Origin: G963664935 sp963664935
GTDB lineage: Bacteria > Pseudomonadota > Gammaproteobacteria > Methylococcales > G963664935
Reading direction: 5' to 3'
DNA: 64,000 bases
NCBI GenBank assembly: GCA_963664935.2
Contig: CAXXSE010000007.1
Coordinates: 496,001-560,000 of the forward strand
The notes under the pieces were generated by a model, which had not been told where the DNA came from, did no database searches, and worked only from the letters and a program-made list of their open reading frames with translations. The translations under genes and the position numbers were made by a program. How positions within the stretch are numbered: position 1 is the stretch's first letter; every line of letters begins with the position of its first letter. This document shows, one piece after another, positions 8,745 to 16,925 of the stretch.

Positions 8745-9878
8745 CTACCCCGTTAGATCATCAAAAAAATTCTTAACCCCATCGACCCAAGAATGTGCCT
8801 GGGGACTATGCTGGCTCCCACCGCCTGAAAGGGATATATCCAATTTTTCGATGAGGTCTTTTTGCTCCTTCGTCAAACGAACCGGTGTTTCTATCTTGAT
8901 CCGGCAAAGTAAATCACCAACCGGGCCACCTCTAACGGGTCTAACGCCCTTGCCACGCAGACGAAACAACTTTCCGGTTTGAGTTTCAGGCGGAATCTTT
9001 AGTTTGACTTTGCCACCGAGGGTAGGCACGCCAAGTTCGCCACCTATACACGCTGAGGGAAAACTAATAGGCACCTCGCAATACAGATTAGCGCCATCTC
9101 GTGTGAATATTGAATGATCCTTAACGCTCACTTGGACGTAAAGGTCGCCAGCCGGTATTCCATGTTCTCCCGCTTCCCCTTCGCCCGCTAAACGAATCCG
9201 GTCATCGGTATCCACTCCGGGTGGGATTTTGACGGAGAGGGTTTTATGTTCCTGAACGCGCCCTTGACCGTGACAAGCCCGACACGGATCTTTGATTGCT
9301 TTGCCTTTTCCCTGACAGGTCGGGCAAGTTTGCTGGATTGAAAAAAATCCCTGCTGCATCCGCACATTGCCTTGTCCATGACAGGTCGAACAGGTTACCG
9401 GAGAACTCCCTTTTTTTGCTCCGGATCCCCGGCAATCGGTGCAGGTTACCAGAGAAGGAATACGAATCTTAACCTCGGTTCCCACAACCGCCTCTTCTAG
9501 ATTCAATTCGAGGTTGTATCGCAGATCGGCGCCCCTGTGCCCCCCACCGCCGCGTTGCCGGCCCCCGCCAAAGATATCACCAAAGACATCGCCAAAAATA
9601 TCCCCGAACGAATCGGTGCCGAACCCGCCACCCGCACCGCCACCCATGGACGGGTCCACACCCGCATGTCCAAATTGATCATATGCGGATCGTTTTTTCG
9701 GGTCGGCCAGTATTTCGTAAGCCGCCTTTACATTTTTAAATTTATCTTCGGCGCTTGGATTATTCTCGTTTCGATCCGGATGATGTTTCATCGCCAACCG
9801 TCGATAGGCCTTTTTTATTTCGCCATCGCTTGCATTGCGCGAAACACCGAGCGTGTCATAAAAATCTTCTTTTGTCAT
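8745..9878 (-). CDS. dnaJ: Chaperone DnaJ (Hsp40)
   Basis: Co-chaperone that stimulates DnaK ATPase and delivers unfolded clients. Domain order is complete: J-domain with the HPD triad (AMKHHPDRNENN, about residues 27-38), a Gly-rich linker (GGGAGGGFG, GGGRQRGGGGHRG), four zinc-binding repeats (CTDCRGSG, CSTCHGQG, CPTCQGKG, CRACHGQG), then the C-terminal client-binding domains. I chose ATG 9878 (MTKEDFYDTLG) over the upstream in-frame ATG at 9887 because it matches the family start. It follows dnaK after an 81-bp gap that holds a strong UUCG hairpin. Confidence 0.97.
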   Translation of the reverse strand: MTKEDFYDTLGVSRNASDGEIKKAYRRLAMKHHPDRNENNPSAEDKFKNVKAAYEILADPKKRSAYDQFGHAGVDPSMGGGAGGGFGTDSFGDIFGDVFGDIFGGGRQRGGGGHRGADLRYNLELNLEEAVVGTEVKIRIPSLVTCTDCRGSGAKKGSSPVTCSTCHGQGNVRMQQGFFSIQQTCPTCQGKGKAIKDPCRACHGQGRVQEHKTLSVKIPPGVDTDDRIRLAGEGEAGEHGIPAGDLYVQVSVKDHSIFTRDGANLYCEVPISFPSACIGGELGVPTLGGKVKLKIPPETQTGKLFRLRGKGVRPVRGGPVGDLLCRIKIETPVRLTKEQKDLIEKLDISLSGGGSQHSPQAHSWVDGVKNFFDDLTG

Positions 9879-9887
9879 AATATACAC

Positions 9888-9913
9888 CGCCGCCGACTCG
9901 AAAGTCGGCGGCG
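9888..9913 (-). other. dnaK-dnaJ intergenic stem-loop with UUCG tetraloop
   Basis: Perfect 11-bp stem (CGCCGCCGACT / AGTCGGCGGCG). On the transcribed minus strand it closes on a UUCG tetraloop. It lies just upstream of dnaJ and is not followed by a T-run, so it is not a classic intrinsic terminator. A role in mRNA processing, in setting the DnaK:DnaJ ratio, or in partial attenuation is inferred. Confidence 0.75.
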
Positions 9914-9959
9914 TCTTATATCCAGAATTTTTTCAACAGGAAATTGATAGAGGAAAGCT

Positions 9960-11906
9960 TTATTTTTTCTCGTCTTTGACTTCTTCAAATTCAGCATCGA
10001 CTACATCCTCGCTGTTGCCGCCAGACTCGCCGGATGTTTCGTTTTTGCCCGCTGGCGAGGTTTCCGCTTGTCCGGACTCACCCTCAGCTTTCTGAGCATA
10101 AACCCGTTCGGCCAATTTGCCGGACAATTCCATCAATGCTTTCGTTTTTGTATCGATTGCCTCTTTATCGTCGGTTTTCAGTGCTTCTTTGAGATCGTTG
10201 ATTGCCGTATCAATATTACCTTTTTCATCGGCATCGACCTGATCACTTAGATCTTCCAACGATTTTTCCGTAGCATGAATCATGGATTCGGCCTGATTAC
10301 GAACGTTTATCAATTCATGTAACTCACGGTCTTCATCCGCATGGGCTTCAGCATCTTTGATCATACGTTCGACTTCGTCATCGGCTAGACCGCTGGATGC
10401 TTTAATGATGATCGATTGTTCCTTACCGGTAGCTTTATCCTTTGCCGAAACATTTAGAATACCATTGGCGTCGATGTCAAAAGTGACTTCGACTTGAGGT
10501 GTACCCCGCCGCGCGGGTGGAATATCTGCCAAATCGAAACGACCTAATGATTTATTACCTGAAGCCATTTCCCGCTCGCCCTGTAAGACGTGGACGGTCA
10601 CCGCGGTTTGGTTATCTTCGGCGGTTGAAAAGACCTGGTTCGCCTTGGTCGGAATAGTGGTGTTTTTCTCTATAACTTTGGTCATAACGCCCCCCAGGGT
10701 TTCGATACCCAAGGACAGCGGCGTAACATCGAGCAACAACACGTCTTTAACGTCACCACCTAGTACTCCTGCCTGAATTGCCGCGCCAACCGCAACGGCT
10801 TCATCCGGGTTGACGTCTTTACGCGGTTCTTTTTCGAAAAACTCCTGGACCATATCCTGAACCTTCGGCATGCGGGTTTGCCCACCGACAAGAATGATGT
10901 CATCGATTTCGGAAACGGATAATCCGGCATCTTTCATCGCGATTTCACAGGGACCTTTAGTCCGCTCGATCAAATCCTCGACCAAAGCTTCAAGCTTTGC
11001 CCGGGTCAATTTAACATTGAGGTGTTTCGGGCCCGATGCATCGGCTGTCACATAGGGCAAATTGATATCGGTTTGCTGGCTGGATGAAAGTTCAATCTTG
11101 GCTTTTTCCGCCACTTCTTTAAGCCTTTGCAGAGCCAAAGGATCATTGTGGAGGTCAATCCCACTTTCCTTCTTGAATTCATCGGAAAGAAAATCGATGA
11201 TCCGTAAATCGAAATCTTCACCACCCAGAAAGGTATCGCCGTTGGTCGCCAAGACCTCAAATTGATGTTCCCCTTCGACTTCAGCGATCTCGATGACCGA
11301 AACATCGAAAGTACCACCACCTAAGTCATAAACAACGATTTTAGCGTCACCCTCCTTTTTATCCATCCCGAAGGCCAGGGCCGCCGCGGTGGGTTCATTG
11401 ATTATCCGTTTGACTTCAAGGCCCGCGATTCGCCCTGCATCCTTGGTGGCCTGACGTTGGGAATCGTTAAAATAAGCGGGAACGGTAATAACTGCTTCTT
11501 TGACCTCACAGCCGAGATACGCTTCGGCGTCTTTCTTCAGCTTCATCAAAATACGGGACGCCACTTCCGGCGAAGCCATTTTTTTACCGTGAACTTCAAC
11601 CCACGCATCACCGTTACTGGCTTCGACGATCTTGTAGGGTACCATTTTGATATCTTTCTGGACGACGCTATCTTTAAATCGACGCCCAATGAGACGCTTT
11701 ATGGCAAATAGCGTGTTTTCGGGATTGGTTACCGCTTGCCGTTTGGCGGATTGCCCAACCAGGACTTCATCGTCATTGGAAAAAGCAATAACGGATGGAG
11801 TGGTGCGGGCTCCTTCACTGTTTTCGATAACCCGGGCGTCACCACCCTCAAGCACCGACACACAGGAATTGGTCGTACCTAAATCGATTCCAATAATTTT
11901 TGACAT
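9960..11906 (-). CDS. dnaK: Chaperone DnaK (Hsp70)
   Basis: ATP-dependent Hsp70 chaperone of the cytosol. The ATPase domain begins KIIGIDLGTTNSCVSV and contains VYDLGGGTFDVSVIE and ILVGGQTRMPKVQ. The substrate-binding domain follows the linker DVLLLDVTPLSLGIETLGG, and the acidic tail ends EEVKDEKK. I chose ATG 11906 (MSKIIG) over the upstream ATG at 11918 because GGAGAA lies about 6 nt before it. The length, 648 residues, is normal. A near-consensus sigma-32 promoter lies upstream at 11955-11983, so dnaK can be heat-induced separately from grpE. Confidence 0.98.
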   Translation of the reverse strand: MSKIIGIDLGTTNSCVSVLEGGDARVIENSEGARTTPSVIAFSNDDEVLVGQSAKRQAVTNPENTLFAIKRLIGRRFKDSVVQKDIKMVPYKIVEASNGDAWVEVHGKKMASPEVASRILMKLKKDAEAYLGCEVKEAVITVPAYFNDSQRQATKDAGRIAGLEVKRIINEPTAAALAFGMDKKEGDAKIVVYDLGGGTFDVSVIEIAEVEGEHQFEVLATNGDTFLGGEDFDLRIIDFLSDEFKKESGIDLHNDPLALQRLKEVAEKAKIELSSSQQTDINLPYVTADASGPKHLNVKLTRAKLEALVEDLIERTKGPCEIAMKDAGLSVSEIDDIILVGGQTRMPKVQDMVQEFFEKEPRKDVNPDEAVAVGAAIQAGVLGGDVKDVLLLDVTPLSLGIETLGGVMTKVIEKNTTIPTKANQVFSTAEDNQTAVTVHVLQGEREMASGNKSLGRFDLADIPPARRGTPQVEVTFDIDANGILNVSAKDKATGKEQSIIIKASSGLADDEVERMIKDAEAHADEDRELHELINVRNQAESMIHATEKSLEDLSDQVDADEKGNIDTAINDLKEALKTDDKEAIDTKTKALMELSGKLAERVYAQKAEGESGQAETSPAGKNETSGESGGNSEDVVDAEFEEVKDEKK

Positions 11907-11954
11907 TGAATTCTCCAAAAAATAACTGATATAAGCCGAAATTGATATTTTTCA

Positions 11955-11983
11955 AATATGGGGTTCAGCTGTTTTTTTTCAAG
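11955..11983 (-). promoter_or_regulatory. Sigma-32 (heat-shock) promoter for dnaK
   Basis: Minus strand: -35 CTTGAAA (11977-11983), 13-bp spacer, -10 CCCCATATT (11955-11963). This fits the sigma-32 consensus CTTGAAA-N13-CCCCATNTA almost perfectly. It overlaps the last codons of grpE and lies about 50 bp upstream of the dnaK start. Confidence 0.85.
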
Positions 11984-12641
11984 CCTGCTCGTCGATTTTT
12001 GTGGGTGCAACGTCGGGCTGGGCGACTACTACCATCGCGGGCCGAACCAGGCGATCATTCAGCAGGTAGCCTTTTTGGAAAACGGTAACAACCATATTAG
12101 GTTCGGCGTCGGCTGTAGGTTGCATTGACATAGCCTGATGTTTTTCAGGATCAAAAACCTTTCCGACAGGATCAAGAGCAATACAATTGAAATTCTCTAG
12201 AACCGATGAAAACTGTTTTAGTGTCAGAACGCTGCCTTCCCGTAGTTTAACCAATTCCGGCGAATCACCGATCGCAGCTTGTATTCCAAGTTCCAGGCTA
12301 TCGATTACTGGCAACAATGCCTTGATGACATTTTCCAAGCCAAATTTATGAGCATTTTGTAAATCCCTCTCGGTACGCCGGCGAAGATTTTCCATTTCCG
12401 CCTGGATTCGGACGAATTTGTCCCAATTTTCTTCAGCCTTTGCATTGGCGAGATCCAGTTGGCGTGACAATTCTTCCAAAGTTTGTGGCGCGACTTCCGA
12501 TTGCTCCATGGCTTCCGACCCTTCCGGGGTAATTTCGGAAAAAGTTTCATCCAGATCATTGGTCCGGTCTTGAATTTCTTCTTGATGATCTTCTATTGGC
12601 TGATCCTCTTCAGGTTCAAGACTTTTTTGGTCGCCACTCAT
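11979..12641 (-). CDS. grpE: Nucleotide exchange factor GrpE
   Basis: Releases ADP from DnaK to reset the chaperone cycle. The protein has a long acidic N-terminal tail rich in Glu/Asp, then a coiled-coil region (about residues 55-110). The C-terminal beta domain contains VIDSLELGIQAA, HQAMSMQP and a VVTVFQKGYLLNDRLVRPAMVVVAQ tail typical of GrpE. I chose ATG 12641 because GGAG precedes it by about 6 nt; an in-frame ATG at 12653 has no ribosome site. The 5' leader contains a family A miniature element (12670-12790). Transcription is probably from the sigma-32 promoter at 12934-12962. Confidence 0.96.
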   Translation of the reverse strand: MSGDQKSLEPEEDQPIEDHQEEIQDRTNDLDETFSEITPEGSEAMEQSEVAPQTLEELSRQLDLANAKAEENWDKFVRIQAEMENLRRRTERDLQNAHKFGLENVIKALLPVIDSLELGIQAAIGDSPELVKLREGSVLTLKQFSSVLENFNCIALDPVGKVFDPEKHQAMSMQPTADAEPNMVVTVFQKGYLLNDRLVRPAMVVVAQPDVAPTKIDEQA

Positions 12642-12669
12642 TATCCACTCCAAAATCTTAAGAAAAACT

Positions 12670-12790
12670 ATAACTGTTTAATTTATCCCTGAAATCCGCC
12701 ATTTTTACGTTAAAAAATGATCATTTACACGTGTAAACTCACATTTTTTGCCTTGAACTGACGAATTTCAGGGGCAATCTAAACAGTTAC
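12670..12790. repeat. Family A miniature element (copy 2) in the grpE leader, with probable target duplication
   Basis: A 121-bp copy with imperfect inverted ends and the central TTTACACGTGTAAA palindrome. It is flanked by GAAAAACT on both sides (12662-12669 and 12791-12798), an apparent 8-bp target-site duplication. It lies between the sigma-32 promoter and the grpE start, so it is part of the grpE 5' untranslated RNA. A more degenerate related stretch with ATTCAG ends may follow at about 12802-12910. Confidence 0.8.
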
Positions 12791-12933
12791 GAAAAACTTA
12801 TCTATTCAGCTCACGGCTTATGTTTGCGATTACTGCGTCACAAAAACTCTCCACACTTTTTTGTGTCGCGGTTTCGCTGAAAAATAGCGGGGAACTGAAT
12901 TGTTACACGTTAACAAACTGACACGGAACCCAC

Positions 12934-12962
12934 TAAATGGGGTCTATTTTTGGTGATTCAAG
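12934..12962 (-). promoter_or_regulatory. Sigma-32 (heat-shock) promoter for grpE-dnaK-dnaJ
   Basis: Minus strand: -35 CTTGAAT (12956-12962), 13-bp spacer, -10 CCCCATTTA (12934-12942). This is very close to the sigma-32 consensus. It overlaps the end of hrcA, so the downstream chaperone genes can be heat-induced independently of the hrcA promoter. Confidence 0.83.
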
Positions 12963-13984
12963 GCGGCGCCCAATAATTTTGCCGTCACATCGACAATGGG
13001 AATAACGTGTTCGTATTTCATACGTGTAGGACCAATAACACCCAACACCCCAATAATGTTGTTATCGACGGAATAAGGTGAAGTGACCACGCTGCAGCTG
13101 CCCAGTGGTTCGTACCCGGATTCTTCCCCGATGAAAATTTGTACCCCCTCAGCACCCAAGCATTGATCCAGAAGATGGATGATCGTTCGCTTTTGATTAA
13201 AGGCATCAAAAAGCTGTCGTAGCCGGTCAACATCGGATAGATCCGAAAACTCCATTAAATTGGTTTCGCCCCTTAACACGAAATCCTCGTGGATCTCTTC
13301 GTTTTGAAACGTTAAATGGGCCATTTCGATGGCATCGGCCATTTCTCGATGAACACGTTCCTCGGCAACCTTTAGATCCTTTAATACCGCTTTGCGTACA
13401 GCCACAAGATCCTTGCCTTCAAACATAGCGTTAAGATAGTTAGCGGCCTGTTGCAGTTCCGAGGCGCTGAACTGTTTTGACGGATGAATAATCTTATTTT
13501 GGACTTCTTGTTCATTGGTGACCAATATCACCAGAACCCGACTATTTGAAAGCGCTAAAAATTCAATGTGCCGAAACGACGAAGCTTCCCTTTTCGGTAG
13601 CATCACGACCCCCGCCATTTTGGTGATATCGGAAAGCAATTTTGACGCCGCTTCCACAATACTATCCGGATCATGGGTATCGAGATCTCTTCTTATCTGG
13701 GTAACTTCTTGAGTATTTAGGGGCTTTACTTCAAGCAAAAAATCGATGAAAAGCCGATAACCGCTAACGGTGGGGACCCGTCCCGCTGAGGTATGGGGGG
13801 AAGTAACCAATCCCAATTCTTCCAAGTCGGCAATCACATTCCGAATTGTGGCCGGGCTTAAATTCAGATCGCTGTCGCGGGAAAGGGAACGCGAACCAAC
13901 CGGTTGGCCATCACTGATATAACGTTCTATCAACGTTTTTAAGAGTAGCTGCGCGCGATCGTTGAGTTCCGGATGGGTTGCCAA
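12944..13984 (-). CDS. hrcA: Heat-inducible transcription repressor HrcA
   Basis: Repressor that binds CIRCE operators and is itself kept active by GroEL. 346 residues. The N-terminal winged helix is recognisable (LLKTLIERYISDGQPVGSRS, then LSPATIRNVIADLEELGLV), followed by HTSAGRVPTVSGYRLFID and the C-terminal GAF-like domain with IGEESGYEPLGSCSVVTSPY. A CIRCE operator overlaps its own promoter (14010-14036), so it is autoregulated. The nearby dnaK genes use sigma-32 promoters instead, giving a dual heat-shock circuit. The gene is intact. Confidence 0.97.
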   Translation of the reverse strand: MATHPELNDRAQLLLKTLIERYISDGQPVGSRSLSRDSDLNLSPATIRNVIADLEELGLVTSPHTSAGRVPTVSGYRLFIDFLLEVKPLNTQEVTQIRRDLDTHDPDSIVEAASKLLSDITKMAGVVMLPKREASSFRHIEFLALSNSRVLVILVTNEQEVQNKIIHPSKQFSASELQQAANYLNAMFEGKDLVAVRKAVLKDLKVAEERVHREMADAIEMAHLTFQNEEIHEDFVLRGETNLMEFSDLSDVDRLRQLFDAFNQKRTIIHLLDQCLGAEGVQIFIGEESGYEPLGSCSVVTSPYSVDNNIIGVLGVIGPTRMKYEHVIPIVDVTAKLLGAALNHQK

Positions 13985-14009
13985 TTTCGTCTCGAAGGAA
14001 AAGAAGGGG

Positions 14010-14036
14010 TTGGCACTCTCTTAATTGGAGTGCTAA
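14010..14036. promoter_or_regulatory. CIRCE operator (HrcA binding site)
   Basis: TTGGCACTC-N9-GAGTGCTAA, one mismatch from the CIRCE consensus TTAGCACTC-N9-GAGTGCTAA. It lies 25 bp upstream of hrcA and immediately downstream of the -10 box at 14043-14048, so HrcA bound here would cover the transcription start. Confidence 0.93.
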
Positions 14037-14042
14037 TCAAAG

Positions 14043-14071
14043 AAGTTAGCAATCGTTTGCTCTTGTGTCAA
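14043..14071 (-). promoter_or_regulatory. Sigma-70 promoter of hrcA
   Basis: Minus strand: -35 TTGACA (14066-14071), 17-bp spacer, -10 TAACTT (14043-14048). The CIRCE operator begins 6 bp downstream of the -10, where the transcript would start. Confidence 0.8.
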
Positions 14072-14207
14072 GGATCGTTTTTGTGTATCTGGGAAAACTT
14101 ATTGTCTCCTGTCTTAATTTTTTGAAAAATTGGTCTGGACAATCGGGAGCACTATAATTTACTCTTTTTATACACCTTGAACTACGAAATCGACAATAAA
14201 CTGACCA

Positions 14208-15122
14208 GTGAATACACAAGCCGTCGCCGAATTCTCGGTATGCCCGAATAAGGATTATCGAACCCTTTCAACGCAAGATTTAACACGCGATATCGTAAAC
14301 TATTACGATACCTGCTATTGGGATTACCGCTTTGCTTGGGCCAATGGTAAGAATCTCGCCCTTCACTATGGGTATTGGGACAGTGAAACCAAAAGCCATC
14401 ACCAGTCTTTGTTTAATATGAACAAAGTGCTCGCCGAACAGATTCAAATTAACGCATCGGATTATATTCTGGATGCCGGCTGCGGACTTGGCGGGAGCGC
14501 AATCTGGTTAGCGGAAACTTACGGCGCCAAGGTCCTGGGTATCACACTGAGTGAACAACAGGTTCAGCATGCCACACGGTCCGCAAAGCAGCGCGGTGTT
14601 TCCGATATAGTAACATTTAAAGCCGCCGATTTCTGTCAAACACCCTTCGAAAATGAATCTTTTGATGTTGTATGGGGTTTGGAAAGCGCTTGCTATGCCC
14701 TGAATAAAGAGGATTTCGTCAATGAGGCTCATCGCGTTTTGAGGAAGGGGGGACGCCTTGTGGTTGCGGATGGGTTTGCAAAAAGGACTCACTTCACGCC
14801 TAAAGAATGGGATATGGTTGTCACCTGTTTGAATGGTTGGTCCGTACCCAATCTCGTTACCCCGGATGCATTTCAGTCGTATGTCGAGAAATCAGGATTT
14901 CAAAACATTGAGTACCGTGATATCTCGGAGAACACATTTCGTTCGGCGAAGCGTATGTATCTCATCGCTCTGATAAATTATCCGCTTCAAAAACTTTTCC
15001 GCTGGCTACACATTCGCAGTGAAGTGCAACACGCAAATTTCTTAACGGGGCTATATCAATATTATATTATCCGTGGAGGGATGTCCGGTTACGGTATAAT
15101 CAGTGGGGTAAAAAATACCTGA
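14208..15122 (+). CDS. Class I SAM-dependent methyltransferase (tocopherol/sterol-methyltransferase-like)
   Basis: 304 residues. The SAM-binding motif I is ILDAGCGLGGSAIWLAETYG (about residues 86-105), followed by the acidic VLGITLSEQQVQHA strand and motif post-I/II DVVWGLESACYALNKEDFVN. VLRKGGRLVVADGF is typical of small-molecule C/O/N-methyltransferases related to UbiE, Erg6 and the tocopherol group. The substrate cannot be told. Start is GTG with no strong ribosome site, so the true start may be slightly downstream. The TGA stop lies inside the first bases of a family C miniature element (ACCTGA at 15117-15122), so insertion may have reset the C-terminus. Confidence 0.85.
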   Translation: MNTQAVAEFSVCPNKDYRTLSTQDLTRDIVNYYDTCYWDYRFAWANGKNLALHYGYWDSETKSHHQSLFNMNKVLAEQIQINASDYILDAGCGLGGSAIWLAETYGAKVLGITLSEQQVQHATRSAKQRGVSDIVTFKAADFCQTPFENESFDVVWGLESACYALNKEDFVNEAHRVLRKGGRLVVADGFAKRTHFTPKEWDMVVTCLNGWSVPNLVTPDAFQSYVEKSGFQNIEYRDISENTFRSAKRMYLIALINYPLQKLFRWLHIRSEVQHANFLTGLYQYYIIRGGMSGYGIISGVKNT

Positions 15123-15200
15123 ATCCGTGACTTCAGGGCGGATAGCAGGGTGTAAGATATTGGTTTCAAGGGGGGTCAATAAATCTTATCTTCACCCACA
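15117..15200. repeat. Family C miniature element, left half
   Basis: 84 bp matching the left half of the complete 163-bp copy at 4624-4786, from ACCTGAATC to CTTCACCCA at its centre. Homology stops there. The missing right half is found 5.2 kb away at 20410-20488 in the same orientation. The first bases supply the stop codon of the preceding methyltransferase gene. Confidence 0.75.
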
Positions 15201-15312
15201 TATTTGCAAAACCGCGACAGTTAGTTTTTTCGGCGAATAAGGCTAAATTGAACAACTACCGGCTCAAACTGGTAGTTTCAGTTTGCCGACTGAAAGTTGA
15301 ACGCTCCGACGA

Positions 15313-15518
15313 CTAGGAGGCTGTCCGAGAATAGGAGCCATAGCGAGGGAAAGTGGTTTTGAGGCCATTTTTTCGATTAAATGAGGCAAATACTTGCTGT
15401 ATTTAACGACAAATCCGCCTGGAGCGGGTTTGGACCGCTGAAAGCGGCCCAAAGGTGTGAAATATAGGGATGTATTTCATCAATTTAATCGAAAAAATGG
15501 GCCAAAATCCGCTTTTCC
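15313..15518. repeat. Family B miniature element, long form, right end lost
   Basis: Starts CTAGGAGGCTGTCCGAGAAT and follows the long form (33454-33692) through the central hairpin GGACCGCTGAAAGCGGCCC to AATGGGCCAAAATCCGCTTT. It then diverges before the expected right end, which is absent. The 107 bp between the family C half-element and this copy contain two small hairpins (AACTACC/GGTAGTT and TTCAGT/ACTGAA) but no gene. The 300 bp downstream, up to the UXS gene, also show no gene. Confidence 0.75.
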
Positions 15519-15851
15519 TTTTGATACAATCTCTTTTAGCTCAAGCCTTTCTTCGTTTATTAGATTAACGTGGCAGATTTTTTCGGACATGTTTAGAGCT
15601 TGGGTTTCAATCGCTTAAATTTAAAACCTAATATTTTACTTTAATTAATCGTCAATTCAACTTTGACAGACTACTAGCTAACGTAATGTAATTCCTCGAT
15701 ATCGATGCAATATGCTGTGCCAATATCGCCACCGGATCTGCAGCACCTGACAATCTGGGGATCGCTCGGCGAATCGCCCGGCGTAAGAACTCATTCCTGG
15801 CCAAAGTTGTAAGCAGTGTGGCCAAACACAGGGATCGAACGGAGTAATAAA

Positions 15852-16814
15852 ATGACGAGACTTCGCGAATCGAAGCAGATAGCGGTCACGGGCGGTGCCG
15901 GCTTTCTCGGGTCGCATCTTTGCGACAGACTGATCGCCGAGGGTGCGGACGTTGTCTGCATAGACAATTTTTACACCGGGAAAAAGCAGAACATAACCCA
16001 TTTATTCGACGAACCCCGCTTCGAGTTGATCCGCCACGACGTCACTTTTCCAATCTATATCGAGGTCGACGAAATTTACAATCTCGCCTGCGCCGCTTCC
16101 CCGGTTCATTATCAAAACGACCCGGTGCAGACAACCAAGTCCAGCGTGCATGGCGCGATCAACATGCTGGGTCTTGCGAAACGCGTCAAAGCCCGCATCC
16201 TGCAAGCCTCCACGAGCGAAGTGTATGGTGATCCGGAGGTTCATCCCCAGCGCGAAGACTATTGGGGACGAGTCAATCCTATCGGATCCCGTGCCTGTTA
16301 TGACGAGGGCAAGCGCTGCGCGGAAACGCTGTTTTTCGATTACCGGCGACAGTTTGATCTCCCCATCAAGGTTGCGAGAATCTTCAATACCTACGGACCT
16401 CGTATGCACCCCAATGACGGCCGCGTGGTTTCGAATTTTATCCGGCAGGCTTTGCTGGGCGAACCGCTAACCTTGTACGGCGACGGCACCCAAACACGAT
16501 CCTTCTGCTACGTATCCGATATGATAACTGGGCTGTTTCGCCTGATGCAGTCCCCCGACGATATCACGGGCCCAATCAATCTGGAAAATCCCGAAGAATT
16601 CTCGATCGCCGAACTCGCGGAGAAAGTTATCGGCATGACCGGATCCCGATCGAAGATCGAAAAACTGCCTCTGCCCGAGGACGATCCCCGGGTCAGGCGG
16701 CCCGACATCAGCCTGGCCATCAAGACACTGGATTGGAAACCGGAAATCCCGCTCGAAGAAGGCCTGCGACGGACAATTGACTATTTCGAGACGCAGTACC
16801 TCGCCGAATCCTGA
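15852..16814 (+). CDS. UDP-glucuronic acid decarboxylase (UDP-xylose synthase)
   Basis: Extended SDR enzyme that converts UDP-glucuronate to UDP-xylose through a 4-keto intermediate, supplying xylose for surface glycans. The NAD-binding motif TGGAGFLGSHLCDRL is at the N-terminus. The catalytic region has LQASTSEVYGDP and the YxxxK motif in RACYDEGKRCAETLFFDY. RIFNTYGPRMHPNDGRVVSN and GDGTQTRSFCYVSDMI are characteristic of the UXS family. I chose ATG 15852 with GGAG 7 nt upstream over a GTG at 15816. Base composition is visibly richer in G+C than neighbouring genes, consistent with acquisition within the 15.2-20.4 kb islet. Confidence 0.95.
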   Translation: MTRLRESKQIAVTGGAGFLGSHLCDRLIAEGADVVCIDNFYTGKKQNITHLFDEPRFELIRHDVTFPIYIEVDEIYNLACAASPVHYQNDPVQTTKSSVHGAINMLGLAKRVKARILQASTSEVYGDPEVHPQREDYWGRVNPIGSRACYDEGKRCAETLFFDYRRQFDLPIKVARIFNTYGPRMHPNDGRVVSNFIRQALLGEPLTLYGDGTQTRSFCYVSDMITGLFRLMQSPDDITGPINLENPEEFSIAELAEKVIGMTGSRSKIEKLPLPEDDPRVRRPDISLAIKTLDWKPEIPLEEGLRRTIDYFETQYLAES

Positions 16815-16925
16815 TGCAGCACCGATTGCAAACACCTGGTGCTGGCAGTTAATTGATGCTGTCCGGTCCGGGCATTCAGAATAAAGCTCACCTGGCAAGG
16901 TTTCGCTTGCTCCTCGCGTGTCAAT

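Noticed and set aside
16002..16409. Minus-strand ORF inside the UDP-xylose synthase gene
   Set aside because: Shadow of a GC-rich coding frame with no recognisable domain.
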